Positions 47,460 through 58,201 of a stretch of 64,000 bases of DNA are shown here, in pieces. Every line of letters begins with the position of its first letter. Position 1 is the first letter of the stretch. The stretch comes from Channallabes apus (lineage: Eukaryota > Chordata > Actinopteri > Siluriformes > Clariidae). Below the pieces are notes generated by a model. It ran no database searches and was not told the origin of the DNA. It saw only the letters and a list, made by a program, of their open reading frames with translations. Where the stretch lies: the NCBI GenBank assembly GCA_030522415.1, contig CM060118.1, forward strand, positions 24,129,151 to 24,193,150. Direction: 5' to 3'. Position numbers and translations under genes: made by a program.

Positions 47460-48681
47460 GACCATCAGAGGTGAACGTGTCCCACAGAGAGCGAGACAGA
47501 AGCAATTGTGATGAGGAGAATCTGGGAGAGAGGAAAATCTCTCAGTTTTCATCAGAACCAGTTTTATTGGTTGCTCCGTCTCTCTTTTTTTCCCCCTTTA
47601 GAGTCGGTACCATAGTTTGACTGCACAAACATTCATACTTGCCAGAGCAATCAGCTTCAGATGGACAGATGAAAATTGTGCTGGAAGATAATGGTATGCA
47701 CTCAGTGCATGAGTCATCTGCAATAAATGGCAGTAAGTTTTAAAGAATGAAAAAAAAAACATCCACTTTTTTTTTTAAACAAATGAAATCTGTGGCATTA
47801 CTAATAGAATGTAGCAATGTAGCTGGATCAAAGAATGCAGGTAATCACCTATAAATCTTAACCCAAAATAAGCAAATTGCCCACGTATTAACAAATTAAG
47901 TATGCAGTTCATACTATAATAATAATAATAATAATAATGTATAAATATAAATTGGATTATAAATATTTGATACCTTTTTATAAGAAAACAATAAATTCAT
48001 ATAAGACCAAAATCATTTAATTTCAGGAATTTTCATATACAACCCAAATGCTCTAAAATATACATAACTTAGGTTATGAAAATACATGTATTTTATATAT
48101 GTTCTCCTCTCTTTTGTTTTCTTCAAAATATCAATGCTATCACAACCATTTATATCCTAAAATGAGTGTTTAAAATCATCCAAAACAAAAACTTATTCAT
48201 ATGAGGGATGTTAATGTTCTCCTTTATGCCCTTTTTATAAAGATTTTTAAAACTGTTTTAAATTAACAGTTAACTATTTGACTATCATTGAAAAATCATA
48301 TACATTTTGTATCCACACATAAAAAACACAAATAAATAAACAAACAAGAAAACGCACAAAAAGACCACCACCTGAAAACATCTTTAGCTGGCTACAAGTC
48401 CTTATAATAATTTTTGAATATTAAACATAATTCGCCAATCATTCTTGTTTATGTCACTTGGGATGCTTTTAAGCAATATATTCGGATTAGGAATAACTGT
48501 TCTCTGTGCCAAAACAACCAACAATCAGCCTAAAACTAACATATCAGATGTAATTCAATATAATCGCAGACTCATAAATCTTGGTTGTTGATATGCTCAT
48601 ATGGAAAAACTGTTTGAGAAAAGAGAAATAAAAATAAAATTACAATGAAACTAAAGCAGAATAAATAAAATATCAGAGACA
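47460..48681 (-). other. pcdh15: Probable 3' untranslated region of the short pcdh15 isoform
   Basis: AT-rich sequence directly downstream (minus strand) of the stop codon at 48682. A weak ATTAAA lies at 48021-48016 and the first canonical AATAAA on the minus strand at 47568-47563, about 1.1 kb from the stop. The end of the transcript is not shown by the sequence, so the extent is a guess. Confidence 0.45.
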
Positions 48682-49266
48682 TCAGAGTTTTGTCATTGGT
48701 ATGTGAAGGTTGTTCCAGGGACCCATCCACAACTCCTCCTCATCTGACAGTGTGTGATCACTTGGAGACTCAAAGGTCTCCTTGACCTCCTCATTGTCCA
48801 CTCTGGACTCCTGTTCCTGCTGACAGTGCCCCTGCTCATGGTCCAAATGTGCTTTAATAATGTTGGACTTTGGCCCTATATTAGACCCTATGGACCAGGT
48901 TAAGGGCCTGGTGTTGAGGCTGTTGTTAGTCGTAGATGAAAGTGTGCCAGTGGTTCCTATAGGTCCATTATCCACTGTGCTATTTAAAGGTAAATGTTCC
49001 TCCTGTGTGACTTCTAACTTGTCCAGTTTCTTAAACTGTTTTCCTAGTCGCCCAGGTGAAAAATGTTTTATGTTATTAGGATAAGGTGGCCGTCGGGTTC
49101 TAATGATTGTTCCGTTCTGTGCCAGGTACACTGAGCCATTGACATTGCTTTGACAGGTAACATTAGACAGACGGTTACACTGGATGTCTGGACCACTGTC
49201 CTCTCCTGTAGTCGTTGACTCTCCCTCTTTCTCCACAATTAACTTTATCTGCTTCTTTCTGATAGC
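48682..49266 (-). CDS. pcdh15: Protocadherin-15 alternative terminal exon, MTKL tail
   Basis: 585 bases, 194 codons plus stop, starting GCT ATC AGA AAG (AIRKKQIKLIVEKEGE) right after the acceptor ttctcag. I recognise mammalian PCDH15 cytoplasmic sequence here: VYLAQNGTIIRTRRPPYPNN, SPGRLGKQFKKLDKLEVTQE and the end LWMGPWNNLHIPMTKL. The reading frame starts at phase 0 and fits the donor at 51633. Protocadherin-15 is the lower half of the tip link of hair cells; its tail contacts the transduction machinery. The last four residues, MTKL, fit a class I PDZ ligand (Thr at -2, Leu at 0). It probably corresponds to one of the mammalian CD isoform classes (perhaps CD3; I am not sure which). Confidence 0.93.
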   Translation of the reverse strand, partial: AIRKKQIKLIVEKEGESTTTGEDSGPDIQCNRLSNVTCQSNVNGSVYLAQNGTIIRTRRPPYPNNIKHFSPGRLGKQFKKLDKLEVTQEEHLPLNSTVDNGPIGTTGTLSSTTNNSLNTRPLTWSIGSNIGPKSNIIKAHLDHEQGHCQQEQESRVDNEEVKETFESPSDHTLSDEEELWMGPWNNLHIPMTKL

Positions 49267-50006
49267 CTGAGAATCAAAGAGTGGAAACAGATGCATAAAA
49301 TAAGCCACAGCCATGTACTGTATTAAACTATGGATTTAGAAATATTTGGCTTACACTGTGGTGCAGTTTGTAAATTTAAAAGTGTTTTTCAACTGTACCA
49401 ATCACATACTTTTAAAGATAATGCTAGGATACAAGTGTATTATAATAACACTAATTAACTAGAAATAGTATAATAAAATAATAACCCTCACTTTTATAGA
49501 ATGTGATTGGCAATAATGCCATGCAATAGACTGCACTGATTACTCCAATTCAGGATTCTGTTTATATTTAAAGCCTGGAATTTAACTCTAACAAGCTTGT
49601 ATTTTTTAAAAATGCGTATTAAGAATATACTGTAGCACTTGGTTGACAAGCTACATGTAGTTCTCATTGCAGACAGCAAAGACCTCTAAACATTACAAAC
49701 TGCTCCTTTAATATTTGCAAAGATAAAGCATAAAGATAAAGACACTTTTTATCCTAAAGTTGAAAGTATGAGAATATATTCAGTTTAATTTATAGTTCAT
49801 CCAGTTTGTATGAAAGAGGTAATATTACAGAAATCGTCATAACGCACACAAGTGGACAAAGATCTCATACCCATGCAGTTGTAGAAATAGGCAAGAGCAC
49901 AAGGTGTGAGAAACAGCTGAAATGTTGGTGGGAAAAGATTTAAATCACAGCACTTCTAAACTCAAACAAATTGAAATCAGTCTTACTTTTACATAGACAT
50001 TTGCTC
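49267..50006 (-). other. Intron or intergenic gap between alternative terminal exons
   Basis: No coding sequence seen. The acceptor of the MTKL exon (ttctcag, ending 49267) is at its left end. If the long terminal exon is used, the transcript probably ends within or just before this stretch. Confidence 0.5.
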
Positions 50007-50012
50007 TTTATT
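50007..50012 (-). promoter_or_regulatory. pcdh15: Polyadenylation signal AATAAA
   Basis: On the minus strand AATAAA lies only 7 bases after the stop codon (TAA, 50022-50020) of the long terminal exon. If used, cleavage would come about 10-30 bases further on, giving a very short 3' UTR of roughly 25-45 bases. A chance hexamer is possible in AT-rich DNA. Confidence 0.5.
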
Positions 50013-50019
50013 TCAATCC

Positions 50020-51405
50020 TTAGAAGGCAGTGGAACCTCCAGATTCTCTTTCTGCATCAGAATGTTCCTCATTTGTTATGGCATCTTCATCCTCCTCAGT
50101 GATTGATGAAAGTCCTCCTAAGGCCTCATCTGAGCTCCTGGTCAGACTGCCTTCAGATTCTGATGTCTGTGATGCTACTTCATCACTCATCTCACCTGAG
50201 GACTTTCTGCTCTCTTCTGTAGTTTCTTCTCCCTCTTCATCTTCCTCTTCCTCCTCCTCTTCTTCTGCTTCTTCTTCCTCCTCCTCATCTTCCTCTTCCT
50301 TTTCCTCCTCCTCCTCCTCTTCTTCCTCCTCTTCCTCCTCCTCTTCCTTCTCTGATCCCTCCAGTTCTTCCTCACTCTCCTCGTCAATGGTGTCCTGTGA
50401 GGTACGCGTGATGGTGGATTTGCGTGATCGGCTTCCTGCTGCAGATTTAGAGGTGGTTGAGCTTCTTTCACTGCCACTGAGAGAGACAATGTCTGATCCT
50501 GCATCTTCTGATGCTGCAGATCCACTAACATCTTCCTCAGACACGTCTTCAGAGCCTCCACCTGCAGAGCTCCCAGATCTCACAGAGGATTGAGTTGATG
50601 ACCCCTGGGAACCTGAGCCACTGAGCACGCTTCCTGAACTGGATCTTACTGATGATCCTCTACTGGCTTGAGTGTGTGATGATGACACCTCTGATCCAGA
50701 TTCAGGCTCTTTTGATGCCACACTTTTATCTTCGTCCTCCTCAGATTCCTCCTCAGAATCTTTCTCTGTTGCAGAGGTTTTCTCCGCACTTGATTCTTCT
50801 TCCTCCTTCTCTGTAGCTGATTCTTCTTCTGACCCTGATTCCTTCTCAGTTTCCTTTTCTGACTTTGATTTGCTTTCTTCCTCAGATTCCTCTGGTTCCT
50901 CTCCCTCAGACTCTGAGTCAACAGTGCTCTCAGTGGCATCCTCCCTATCCAGATCTACTTTCAGGTAATCTTTATCTTGAGTAACTATGCTACCCCTCTC
51001 TGATGCTTCTGAGCCACTTGGTTCAGGCTCACTGACACTGATAGACACTGGTGCTTCTGTAATACTCTCTTGACTGTCGATACGGCGTGCAGATGTCAGC
51101 TTGGCATAGTCTTGGTCCTTCTTGCCCTTTCTAAATATCAATGGGAAGATTCTGGCCTTCTTCCAAGGTGATACGCGAGGCGGTTCTACTTTCTTTCCGA
51201 CAGCAAGCAGCTTGCTAAGTTTAATGACAGATTTCAGTCTCTTTGCAGCCTTGGATTCCTCTGTTTCAGGCTCCACTTTTTCTTCCGAAACTTCAGAAGG
51301 AGATTCTGGTTCTGCTGATTCAACCTCCTCTTCTGGAGTTATATCCTCGAATTCCACCTGCCTACCATGCCCACGTCCCCGCCCACCTCTGCCTCTGCTC
51401 CGACC
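50020..51405 (-). CDS. pcdh15: Protocadherin-15 alternative terminal exon, acidic STAF tail
   Basis: 1386 bases, 461 codons plus stop, beginning GGT CGG AGC after the acceptor cactacag. It starts at phase 0 and fits the donor at 51633. Parts in order: an Arg/Gly stretch GRSRGRGGRGRGHGR (residues 1-15); an acidic piece (FEDITPEEEVES); a basic segment with AKRLKSVIKLSKLLAVGKK and SPWKKARIFPLIFRKGKKD (about 55-100); a Ser/Glu-rich region; then a nearly pure Glu tract with Asp and Lys (about 345-395, DNA about 50220-50365). The end is ESGGSTAF, a class I PDZ ligand by pattern (Thr at -2, Phe at 0). The whole acidic half looks disordered. Position and phase make it the alternative to the MTKL exon, comparable to another mammalian CD class, which also ends in a PDZ ligand. 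The detailed sequence beyond the first 110 residues I do not recognise. Confidence 0.85.
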   Translation of the reverse strand, partial: GRSRGRGGRGRGHGRQVEFEDITPEEEVESAEPESPSEVSEEKVEPETEESKAAKRLKSVIKLSKLLAVGKKVEPPRVSPWKKARIFPLIFRKGKKDQDYAKLTSARRIDSQESITEAPVSISVSEPEPSGSEASERGSIVTQDKDYLKVDLDREDATESTVDSESEGEEPEESEEESKSKSEKETEKESGSEEESATEKEEEESSAEKTSATEKDSEEESEEDEDKSVASKEPESGSEVSSSHTQASRGSSVRSSSGSVLSGSGSQGSSTQSSVRSGSSAGGGSEDVSEEDVSGSAASEDAGSDIVSLSGSERSSTTSKSAAGSRSRKSTITRTSQDTIDEESEEELEGSEKEEEEEEEEEEEEEEEKEEEDEEEEEEAEEEEEEEEDEEGEETTEESRKSSGEMSDEVASQTSESEGSLTRSSDEALGGLSSITEEDEDAITNEEHSDAERESGGSTAF

Positions 51406-51632
51406 CTGTAGTGAGACCTTTTCCTTTAATAATCTTAGACACGTTGTTATTTTATCAGGGTCAATCAGATAATGAACATCACATGCTATGTATATCTATG
51501 ACAGTAACAGAGAAGTAGTGTTGTAATGCAGCACGAGATATTATAAAAACACTAACATTACAACACCAGTTTGATTCAAATTTAAATTCCATTAACCTGT
51601 GATCCACCAGTAACAAAAATGCATAATATTAC

Positions 51633-51750
51633 CTCTGGGCCATAGGCACTGTAGTAGTAGGCATCTTCATCCATTATGGCCTCTCCATACTCATCATACA
51701 TGGGAGCTATCAACCGCCTGCGGCTTCCATAAGGAGGATACGGATCATAC
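51633..51750 (-). CDS. pcdh15: Protocadherin-15 cytoplasmic exon
   Basis: 118 bases between the acceptor gtttaag and the donor GAG|gtaata. Its first base completes a Gly codon begun in the 56638-56711 exon, then it reads YDPYPPYGSRRRLIAPMYDE and YGEAIMDEDAYYYSAYGPE. The YGSRRRL and DEYGE pieces match mammalian PCDH15 after the transmembrane region. It ends at phase 0, so it can join either terminal exon. The Tyr-rich, acidic stretch may be phosphorylated, by inference only. Confidence 0.92.
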
Positions 51751-52189
51751 CTTAAACATGATAACATAGGAAGATAATAAGTAACTGTATGAGCTTAAAG
51801 ATCTAAACGTTCATCATTTTCAGGGGACAAACAGCATAGGACAATATATGATTTTGTGTTAGTCCGACTTTTAGAAGTTAAATTACTCCTGTCTGCATTC
51901 ATAACCTAGGCATTCTTCTCAGTTCCCACCCCATTCTTTGACCCAGATGTTGAACAAAATTCATAACAGAAGAATCGTGCAAAAAAAAAAAAACATGTAA
52001 ATTGTACCTGGCATCAGGACATGACCAATAGTTTACATGTTTAATGCAATACGTTGTGATATAGGGGATAGTAAAGAAGTTTTCTTAAACATCACTAGCA
52101 TAGCCCATCAACATCCATGTCACTATCACCGGTTTGACAATGTGAAAGTGCAAGGCCATGGTAAGTAAGGGAGAAGTTACACAGTATAT

Positions 52190-52757
52190 GCAATGAACTG
52201 CACTGCAGTCCCCCTTGTCCCCTACAAACCTCATGCTAAAAGTCACAGACTATTAAAAAAGGATGGCGATTTAAAGCATTTGGCACACTATACTCTGTTC
52301 ACACCAAACGAAAATTTGCCTCGTTGGCAAAAATCCATTTTATCATGTAGGAAAGTAAAGTGTGGATGTGGAGGCATCACTGCTTCTCCGCAAATAGTTT
52401 TATACATCATTAAGGAAAACATGAATGGAGCGATGTTCCATGAAAAAATTAGAGGAGATTTTCAATTTCATTGACCAAGAAAGTGATGGATGCATAAACA
52501 AGACAACCACTCCAACCATGCAGACAAAATAATTTAAGAAGGTCTTTCAGTGCTTAAAAATAACCTGACTTGGATCCCATTGATAATTCATACAGGATTT
52601 TCAAATTGCAAGTCCATCAAAGAGACCTTCATTTCTTTGAGGAATTGAAAGTGATTCGCCTGGAGGAATGGACCGAAATTGAACCACACTCCTGCAAAAA
52701 GCTATTTACTTCTTACTGTGAACATACTGAAGCTGTAAGATTTGCAATAAAGCATTA
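52190..52757 (+). pseudogene. Decayed Tc1-like transposase in a pcdh15 intron
   Basis: Plus-strand fragments: KVKCGCGGITASPQIVLYII near 52347 and NMNGAMFHEKI near 52420 recall the GGGSVMVWG to TVYQKIL region of Tc1 transposases. NHSNHADKI near 52506 stands for the second catalytic Asp block, and LTWIPLI near 52567 for the Glu block. Frames change and stops occur. Opposite strand to the host gene. Confidence 0.6.
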
Positions 52758-53540
52758 ATGTTTTTGTTCATGTTTCTAAGTATATTAGTACAAAGACAAT
52801 ACGCGTATTGCAGTATACATTGGACATAGATCAAAAGAAGTATATGATATCTCATCGTTATTCTTTGATACGGCATCAAAAGACAATACGCTCATAATGA
52901 AACAAATAGCATTGAGTCTAGATAGTTCTTGTACCCTAAGCAATTCTTTTCTACCTCCAGACTCTTTTTTTTGCTGGCACAGCTGATGAAGTGGATCACC
53001 AAGCTGTTATTATGCAGATAGCAGGGTTCTTGACCTCACTGCCTTTGTATTATTGAGTGCTTAGTCTCAAAGCACCGCAGCAACCATTATATACTGTATG
53101 TGACACTTTCTTGCATGAATGTTGCATACTGTCGAGCGCACTTTCTTATGGCTAGGATAACGAGGACAAGCCAGCATGAGGTGAAGTGGTGAATCTTGGA
53201 AGCTTCCTAGTGGGAGAGGAGCAGGTCTTAATTAATCTACCTGGCCTAATTGACGAAAGATGTGGGAAGCTAATGACGGTTTAAACTGTTCCACATGTCT
53301 CCCGAGTGGCAGATGCTAAGCCTTAAACATGCAGATCAGCTCTCAGCATTTGCTTGGCATCTGTTTTTCACTTTCTAAAATTTTCCGCTCATAATATGAG
53401 CTGCTATAAGATGCCACACCTGGTTTAACATTTGCTAATACCTCTTTTCTTTTCTGTCACTCTGTGCCACTCCCCCTTCGATTGTATGATTGCAGATCAA
53501 GTGATGCTGTTTATTGTGTGTTAAATTTTCAGGAAAATTG
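52758..53540. other. pcdh15 intron, unassigned
   Basis: AT-rich intron sequence with no recognised feature. Confidence 0.4.
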
Positions 53541-53571
<31 letters not shown>

Positions 53572-53594
53572 TTTCTCTCTCTCTCTCACTCACA
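53541..53594. repeat. (CT)n microsatellite
   Basis: CT run with one ttt break, followed by a short CA run to about 53609. Confidence 0.95.
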
Positions 53595-53870
53595 CACACA
53601 CGCACACATGCTCAAGGAGGAATATCAGCATGGGCTCAGGTGCCCAGTCCAATCTTGGGTAATTGAAAATATTTGGAGGAAGGAAAGAGGGTGTGAAAAT
53701 ACATGGGAATAGGAGAAACAAAAACAGAAGGACAGCAGGAGACATCTTTCTAGAGTGCAGTATTCTCAACCTCCTAAAGATTTTACCTTAATATATAACT
53801 TCAAAAATAATTAATTTAAACACTAAGTTCGTAGTTATAAAGTTGTATAGTTCTATACTGTAGTTGTATA

Positions 53871-55483
53871 CAGTGGTGTGAAAAACTATTTGCCCCCTTC
53901 CTGATTTCTTATTCTTTTGCATGTTTGTCACACTTAAATGTTTCTGCTCATCAAAAACCGTTAACTATTAGTCAAAGATAACATAATTGAACACAAAATG
54001 CAGTTTTTAAATGAAGGTTTACGTTATTAAGGGAGAAAAAAACCTCCAAATCTACATGGCCCTGTGTGCCCCCTTTGTTAAAAAATAACTTAACTGTGGT
54101 TTATCACACCTGAGTTCAATTTCTGTAGTCACCCCCAGGCCTGATTACTGCCACACCTGTTTCAATCAAGAAATCACTTAAATAGGAGCTACTGTACCTG
54201 ACACAGATAAGTAGACCAAAAGCACCTCAAAAGCTAGACATCATGCCAAGATCCAAAGAAATTCAGGAACAAATGAGAACAAAAGTAATTGAGATCTATC
54301 AGTCTGGTAAAGGTTATAAAGCCATTTCTAAAGCTTTGGGACTCCAGCGAACCACAGTGAGAGCCATTATCCACAAATGGCAAAAACATGGAACAGTGGT
54401 GAACCTTCCCAGGAGTGGCCGGCCGACCAAAATTACCCCAAGAGCGCAGAGACAACTCATCCGAGAGGCCACAAAAGCCCCCAGGACAACATCTAAAGAA
54501 CTGCAGGCCTCACTTGCCTCAATTAAGGTCAGTGTTCACGACTCCACCATAAGAAAGAGACTGGGCAAAAACGGCCTGCATGGCAGATTTCCAAGGCGCA
54601 AACCACTTTTAAACAAAAAGAACATTAAGGCTCGTCTCGATTTTGCTAAAAAACATCTCAATGATTGCCAAGACTTTTGGCAAAATACCTTGTGGACCGA
54701 CGAGACAAAAGTTGAACTTTTTGGAAGGTGCATGTCCCATTACATCTGGCGTAAAAGTAACACAGCATTTCAGAAAAAGAACATCATACCAACAGTAAAA
54801 TATGGTGGTGGTAGTGTGATGGTCTGGGGTTGTTTTGCTGCTTTAGGACCTGGAAGGCTTGCTGTGATAGATGGAACCATGAATTCTACTGTCTACCAAA
54901 AAATCCTGAAGGAGAATGTCCGGCCATCTGTTCGTCAACTCAAGCTGAAGTGATCTTAGGTGCTGCAGCTGGACAATGACCCAAAACACACCAGCAAATC
55001 CACCTCTGAATGGCTGAAGAAAAACAAAATGAAGACTTTGGAGCGGCCTAGTCAAAGTCCTGACTTGAATCCTATTGAGATGTTGTGGCATGACCTTAAA
55101 AAGGCGGTTCATGCTAGAAAACCCTCAAATAAAGCTGAATTACAACAATTCTGCAAAGATGAGTGGGCCAAAATTCCTCCAGAGCGCTGTAAAAGACTCG
55201 TTGCAAGTTATCGCAAACGCTTGATTGCAGTTATTGCTGCTAAGGGTGGCCCAACCATTTATTAGGTTCAGGGGGCAATTACTTTTTCACACAGGGCCAT
55301 GTAGGTTTGGATTTTTTTTCTCCCTAAATAATAAAACCCCTCATTTAAAAACTGCATTTTGTGTTTACTTGTGTTATCTTTGGCTAATAGTTAAATGTGT
55401 TTGATGATCAGAAACATTTTGTGTGACAAACATGCAAAAGAATAAGAAATCAGGAGGGGGGCAAATAGTTTTTGACACCACTG
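53871..55483 (+). mobile_element. Tc1-like transposon in a pcdh15 intron
   Basis: 1613 bp with TA on both sides (53869-53870 and 55484-55485). The left end CAGTGGTGTGAAAAACTATT and the right end, read on the minus strand, CAGTGGTGTCAAAAACTATT are near-perfect inverted repeats. They extend, with mismatches, for about 150 bases inward (gcatgtttgtcacac, caaaatgcagtttttaaatgaag on both sides). It contains one transposase gene on the plus strand, opposite to pcdh15. Confidence 0.96.
54243..55265 (+). pseudogene. Tc1-like DD34E transposase with two stops
   Basis: About 340 codons, the usual Tc1 length, from ATG at 54243 (MPRSKEIQEQMRTKVIEIY). A paired-like helix-turn-helix DNA-binding part covers residues 10-110 with the GRPTKI hook near 59. 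The catalytic triad is Asp153 (TDETKVE), Asp244 (LDNDPKH) and Glu279 (DLNPIEMLW), with 34 residues between the last two. Two in-frame stops, TGA at 54951-54953 and TAG at 54957-54959, sit one codon apart just before the second Asp. The frame is otherwise kept, ending AAKGGPTIY. No frameshift seen. Confidence 0.95.
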
Positions 55484-55485
55484 TA

Positions 55486-56175
55486 TATATAGAACAGTTA
55501 TTTAGTTATATACAACATTTATCAGTTACAAGACGCAGATACAAATAAACACACTATAACATTTCCTCAACAGAAATCCAAAGGAATTTCAGTGGTTTTG
55601 ACACCAATAAAATGTATAATACAGTATAATAAGCAAATACAGTATAATAAGCATACTCGTTATAATCCTCTGTCAATCCGATGCTCTGTGTAAAAGGCAC
55701 TATGTCTATGTCCTGAATTCATTGCAAAACATGGTTTCATACAATCGTGCTGTAGGAGTGAAGCTAAAAAAAATATCATACGGAGCGGCAGAAATTAGTA
55801 ATTAGTTGGCAGTATTATCACTACTGTATCTCGCTTCTTCCCTCCTGGCCCTTCAGCAGCTGGCAGTGTGGATAGAGATGCTCAGGAGGTTACGCTTGCT
55901 TAGTGCTGGAAATGCGCTGGTGAAATAATGTACTGCAATGTCCATATGTAGCCTAAATTGTGATGAGATTTTACACTCCTTTGGATATGTTCAGAACTCT
56001 AGTGGCTAACTTGATGATCCCACAGCTGCACAGAACTTCACAAAATGGTTAAATATTCACGAAATACAGAGCATGCATTTGTATATTTTAGAGTATACAG
56101 CTGGTTCACTTGCATATTGCTATAAAAGGACATGGTGATAAAAAATGTGGTGCTAGGTATAATACATACATGCAC
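55486..56175. other. pcdh15 intron, unassigned
   Basis: AT-rich intron sequence. No feature recognised. Confidence 0.4.
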
Positions 56176-56366
56176 ACATACATTTACATTTAGGCATTTG
56201 GCAGACACTCTAATCCAGAGCGACTTACATTTTTATGTCATTACACATCTGAGCAGTTGAGGGTTAAGGGCCTTGCAGTGGCAACTTGGTGGTTGTGGGG
56301 TTTGAACCTGGGTTCTTCTGAACCGTAGTCCAATGCCTTAACCACTGAGCTACCCCTGGCCCACAT
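56176..56366 (-). mobile_element. tRNA-derived SINE, second family
   Basis: On the minus strand a tRNA-like head reads GGTAGCTCAGTGGTTAAGGC (A-box part near 56350) and AGGTTCAAACCCC (B box near 56308). The body and tail match a very common fish repeat (catttacatttaggcatttggcagacactc, then agcgacttac). Related pieces are at 32349-32530 and 59757-59975. Lies in a pcdh15 intron. Confidence 0.8.
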
Positions 56367-56637
56367 ACACACATAATGCTTTTGAATACCTTCCATTAAA
56401 ATGAGTTCATTATTAAAGAATGTGACTAATTAATGGGGATTGGATGTGGGGGTTGGTGTTGGAGAAATCCTCCTTGTTTGGTCACAACTGTTATATACTG
56501 TATTGCCACCTTTCTGGGGTCAACTGGTACGCATCAAGATATAAAACACACACACACAACAGAGTAACACAATCACATTAATACACTTTCCACTCATCAC
56601 CTCACAGATGAACAATGATGCCTTACACCGAACTTAC

Positions 56638-56711
56638 CCTTGGTCATAGCTGTAATAGTCTTGTGCATAGTAGTCTTGCCCAGGGTCAATACCCGATTCC
56701 ATAGAGAGTGC
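56638..56711 (-). CDS. pcdh15: Protocadherin-15 cytoplasmic exon
   Basis: 74 bases between the acceptor ctaactcag and the strong donor GG|gtaagt. Phase 0 start, reads ALSMESGIDPGQDYYAQDYY then SYDQ and ends with two bases of a Gly codon, which the 51633-51750 exon completes. The ESGIDPGQ and QDYYSY pieces match mammalian PCDH15. The strong donor and exact phase fit make it secure. Confidence 0.93.
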
Positions 56712-57886
56712 CTGAGTTAGCAAAAACAAGCCTTAGCCTCAATATTGCAACACAATTGAAACCTATACGGCAGCCAACACTGATGGCATAGCGAAAGTGG
56801 AATGTGATAACACTAAATGTGCAGCGGATGTGGCCAGGGCAAGACTTGGGCTAATCTTGACTGTAACCTTGAGAAAGAATGATAAAGAGGGCCCCAAATT
56901 TAGTCAAACCCTATGATTAAATATTTAGGGTTTCAGTCTAACTGGAATATTTTCAAAGAAATATATGCTTTCATTTGTTTACTTGTATATTATACAATAC
57001 ATACATTTCTTCAGGCATTTATTGGTTTTGCCGGTGATAGGGTTTCTCACATTGTTAAATCTATTTAGAAATTCTTGGATTGTATTTTTGTTAATAATTG
57101 GATATTAGTTCCAGATTACAGAAAATATGATGGAGGAGAATGGAAATAAGAAAAGAAAAACACAAAATCTTTGTTTTTATATCCATAGTGTGTTGTGTGG
57201 GTTGAGTAGTTTTGAATCTCTGAAGCTGTGTGCCATAGTGATTCTTTAGAACATTAATTTCGTATTCAGACATTCAAGTCAATGTAATGTCTGGTCAATA
57301 CTAAACAAAAGACACATCTATCTATGTTTTGAAAATGAAATGAAAGGAGAAATGGAGGAATGAAATGAAAGGAGAAATTAAAAGTCTGATTTGCAGTTAG
57401 TGTGATCTGTTTCTGTCTCACTGACCCATAAATGAGTGAGTAAAAAAGGGAAAGTGTGAAAAGTTTGACATCACCAATAGACTTGTTGTAGAGGAGCTAT
57501 TAAATGCATGTCACTCATACTAATTAAACGTCTGTACACATTTATTTAATAAATAACTTTTTTTTATAAACAATTATGAATGTTTGAAACATGTTTTTGT
57601 ATAAATTGTAATAAAAATGTATACTTATACTGAAAATAAAAAATGGTTGCCCAATACAATTTATGCATGAATGACTGAATAGTTCATATGACTATCATAA
57701 TTATAAATGCTCTGTTAATGTCATGTTATTATGCTATTTCCTGTGAGGTTGACCATATTGCACCATAATACAGTTGGACAATAATATGCATGTTCTATAG
57801 ATTTTACTACACCTTCTTGTTTGGACACTTTTCAAAGTTTTTTTTTTAGTATGATCTCATGAACTCATGCTTTCTGTTTTTTTTCC
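56712..57886. other. pcdh15 intron, unassigned
   Basis: AT-rich intron. Two adjacent near-copies of gaaatgaaaggagaaatggag (57337-57385) form a short tandem repeat. No other feature recognised. Confidence 0.4.
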
Positions 57887-57899
57887 TGTTGTAATTTCA

Positions 57900-58201
57900 T
57901 TCATTAATTCTCTATACCGCTTAATCCTGTGTTCAGGGTCGCGGGGGACCTGGAGCCTATCCCAGGAGACTTCGGGCACTAGGCGGGGTACACCCTGGAC
58001 AGGGTGCCAATCCATCGCAGGGCACACACACATACACACACTCACACACCCAATCACACACTACGGGCAATTTGGGAACGCCAATTAGCCTAACCTGCAT
58101 ATCTTTGGACTGTGGGAGGAAACCGGAGTACCCGGAGGAAACCCACCAAGCACGGGGAGAACATGCAAACTCCATGCACACAGAGACGGGAATCGAGCCT
58201 G
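57900..58201 (-). mobile_element. 5'-truncated tRNA-derived SINE
   Basis: Nearly identical to 15938-16200 over its length but stops at gggaatcgagcc, so the tRNA-like head (right side on the minus strand) is missing. It is flanked by the 13-bp duplication TGTTGTAATTTCA (57887-57899 and 58202-58214). A 5'-truncated insertion with a long duplication points to LINE-assisted retroposition. Intronic in pcdh15. Confidence 0.88.

Noticed and set aside
50030..50593. Ser-rich plus-strand frame of 187 codons
   Set aside because: It is the antisense of the Glu-rich pcdh15 exon (Glu codons read backwards give Ser/Leu/Phe). Splice signals, phase and the stop with AATAAA support the minus strand.
48682..51405. 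The Glu-rich exon as a separate gene, such as a nuclear acidic protein
   Set aside because: It has no start codon context at its beginning, opens right after a splice acceptor, and its phase matches the pcdh15 donor at 51633 exactly.
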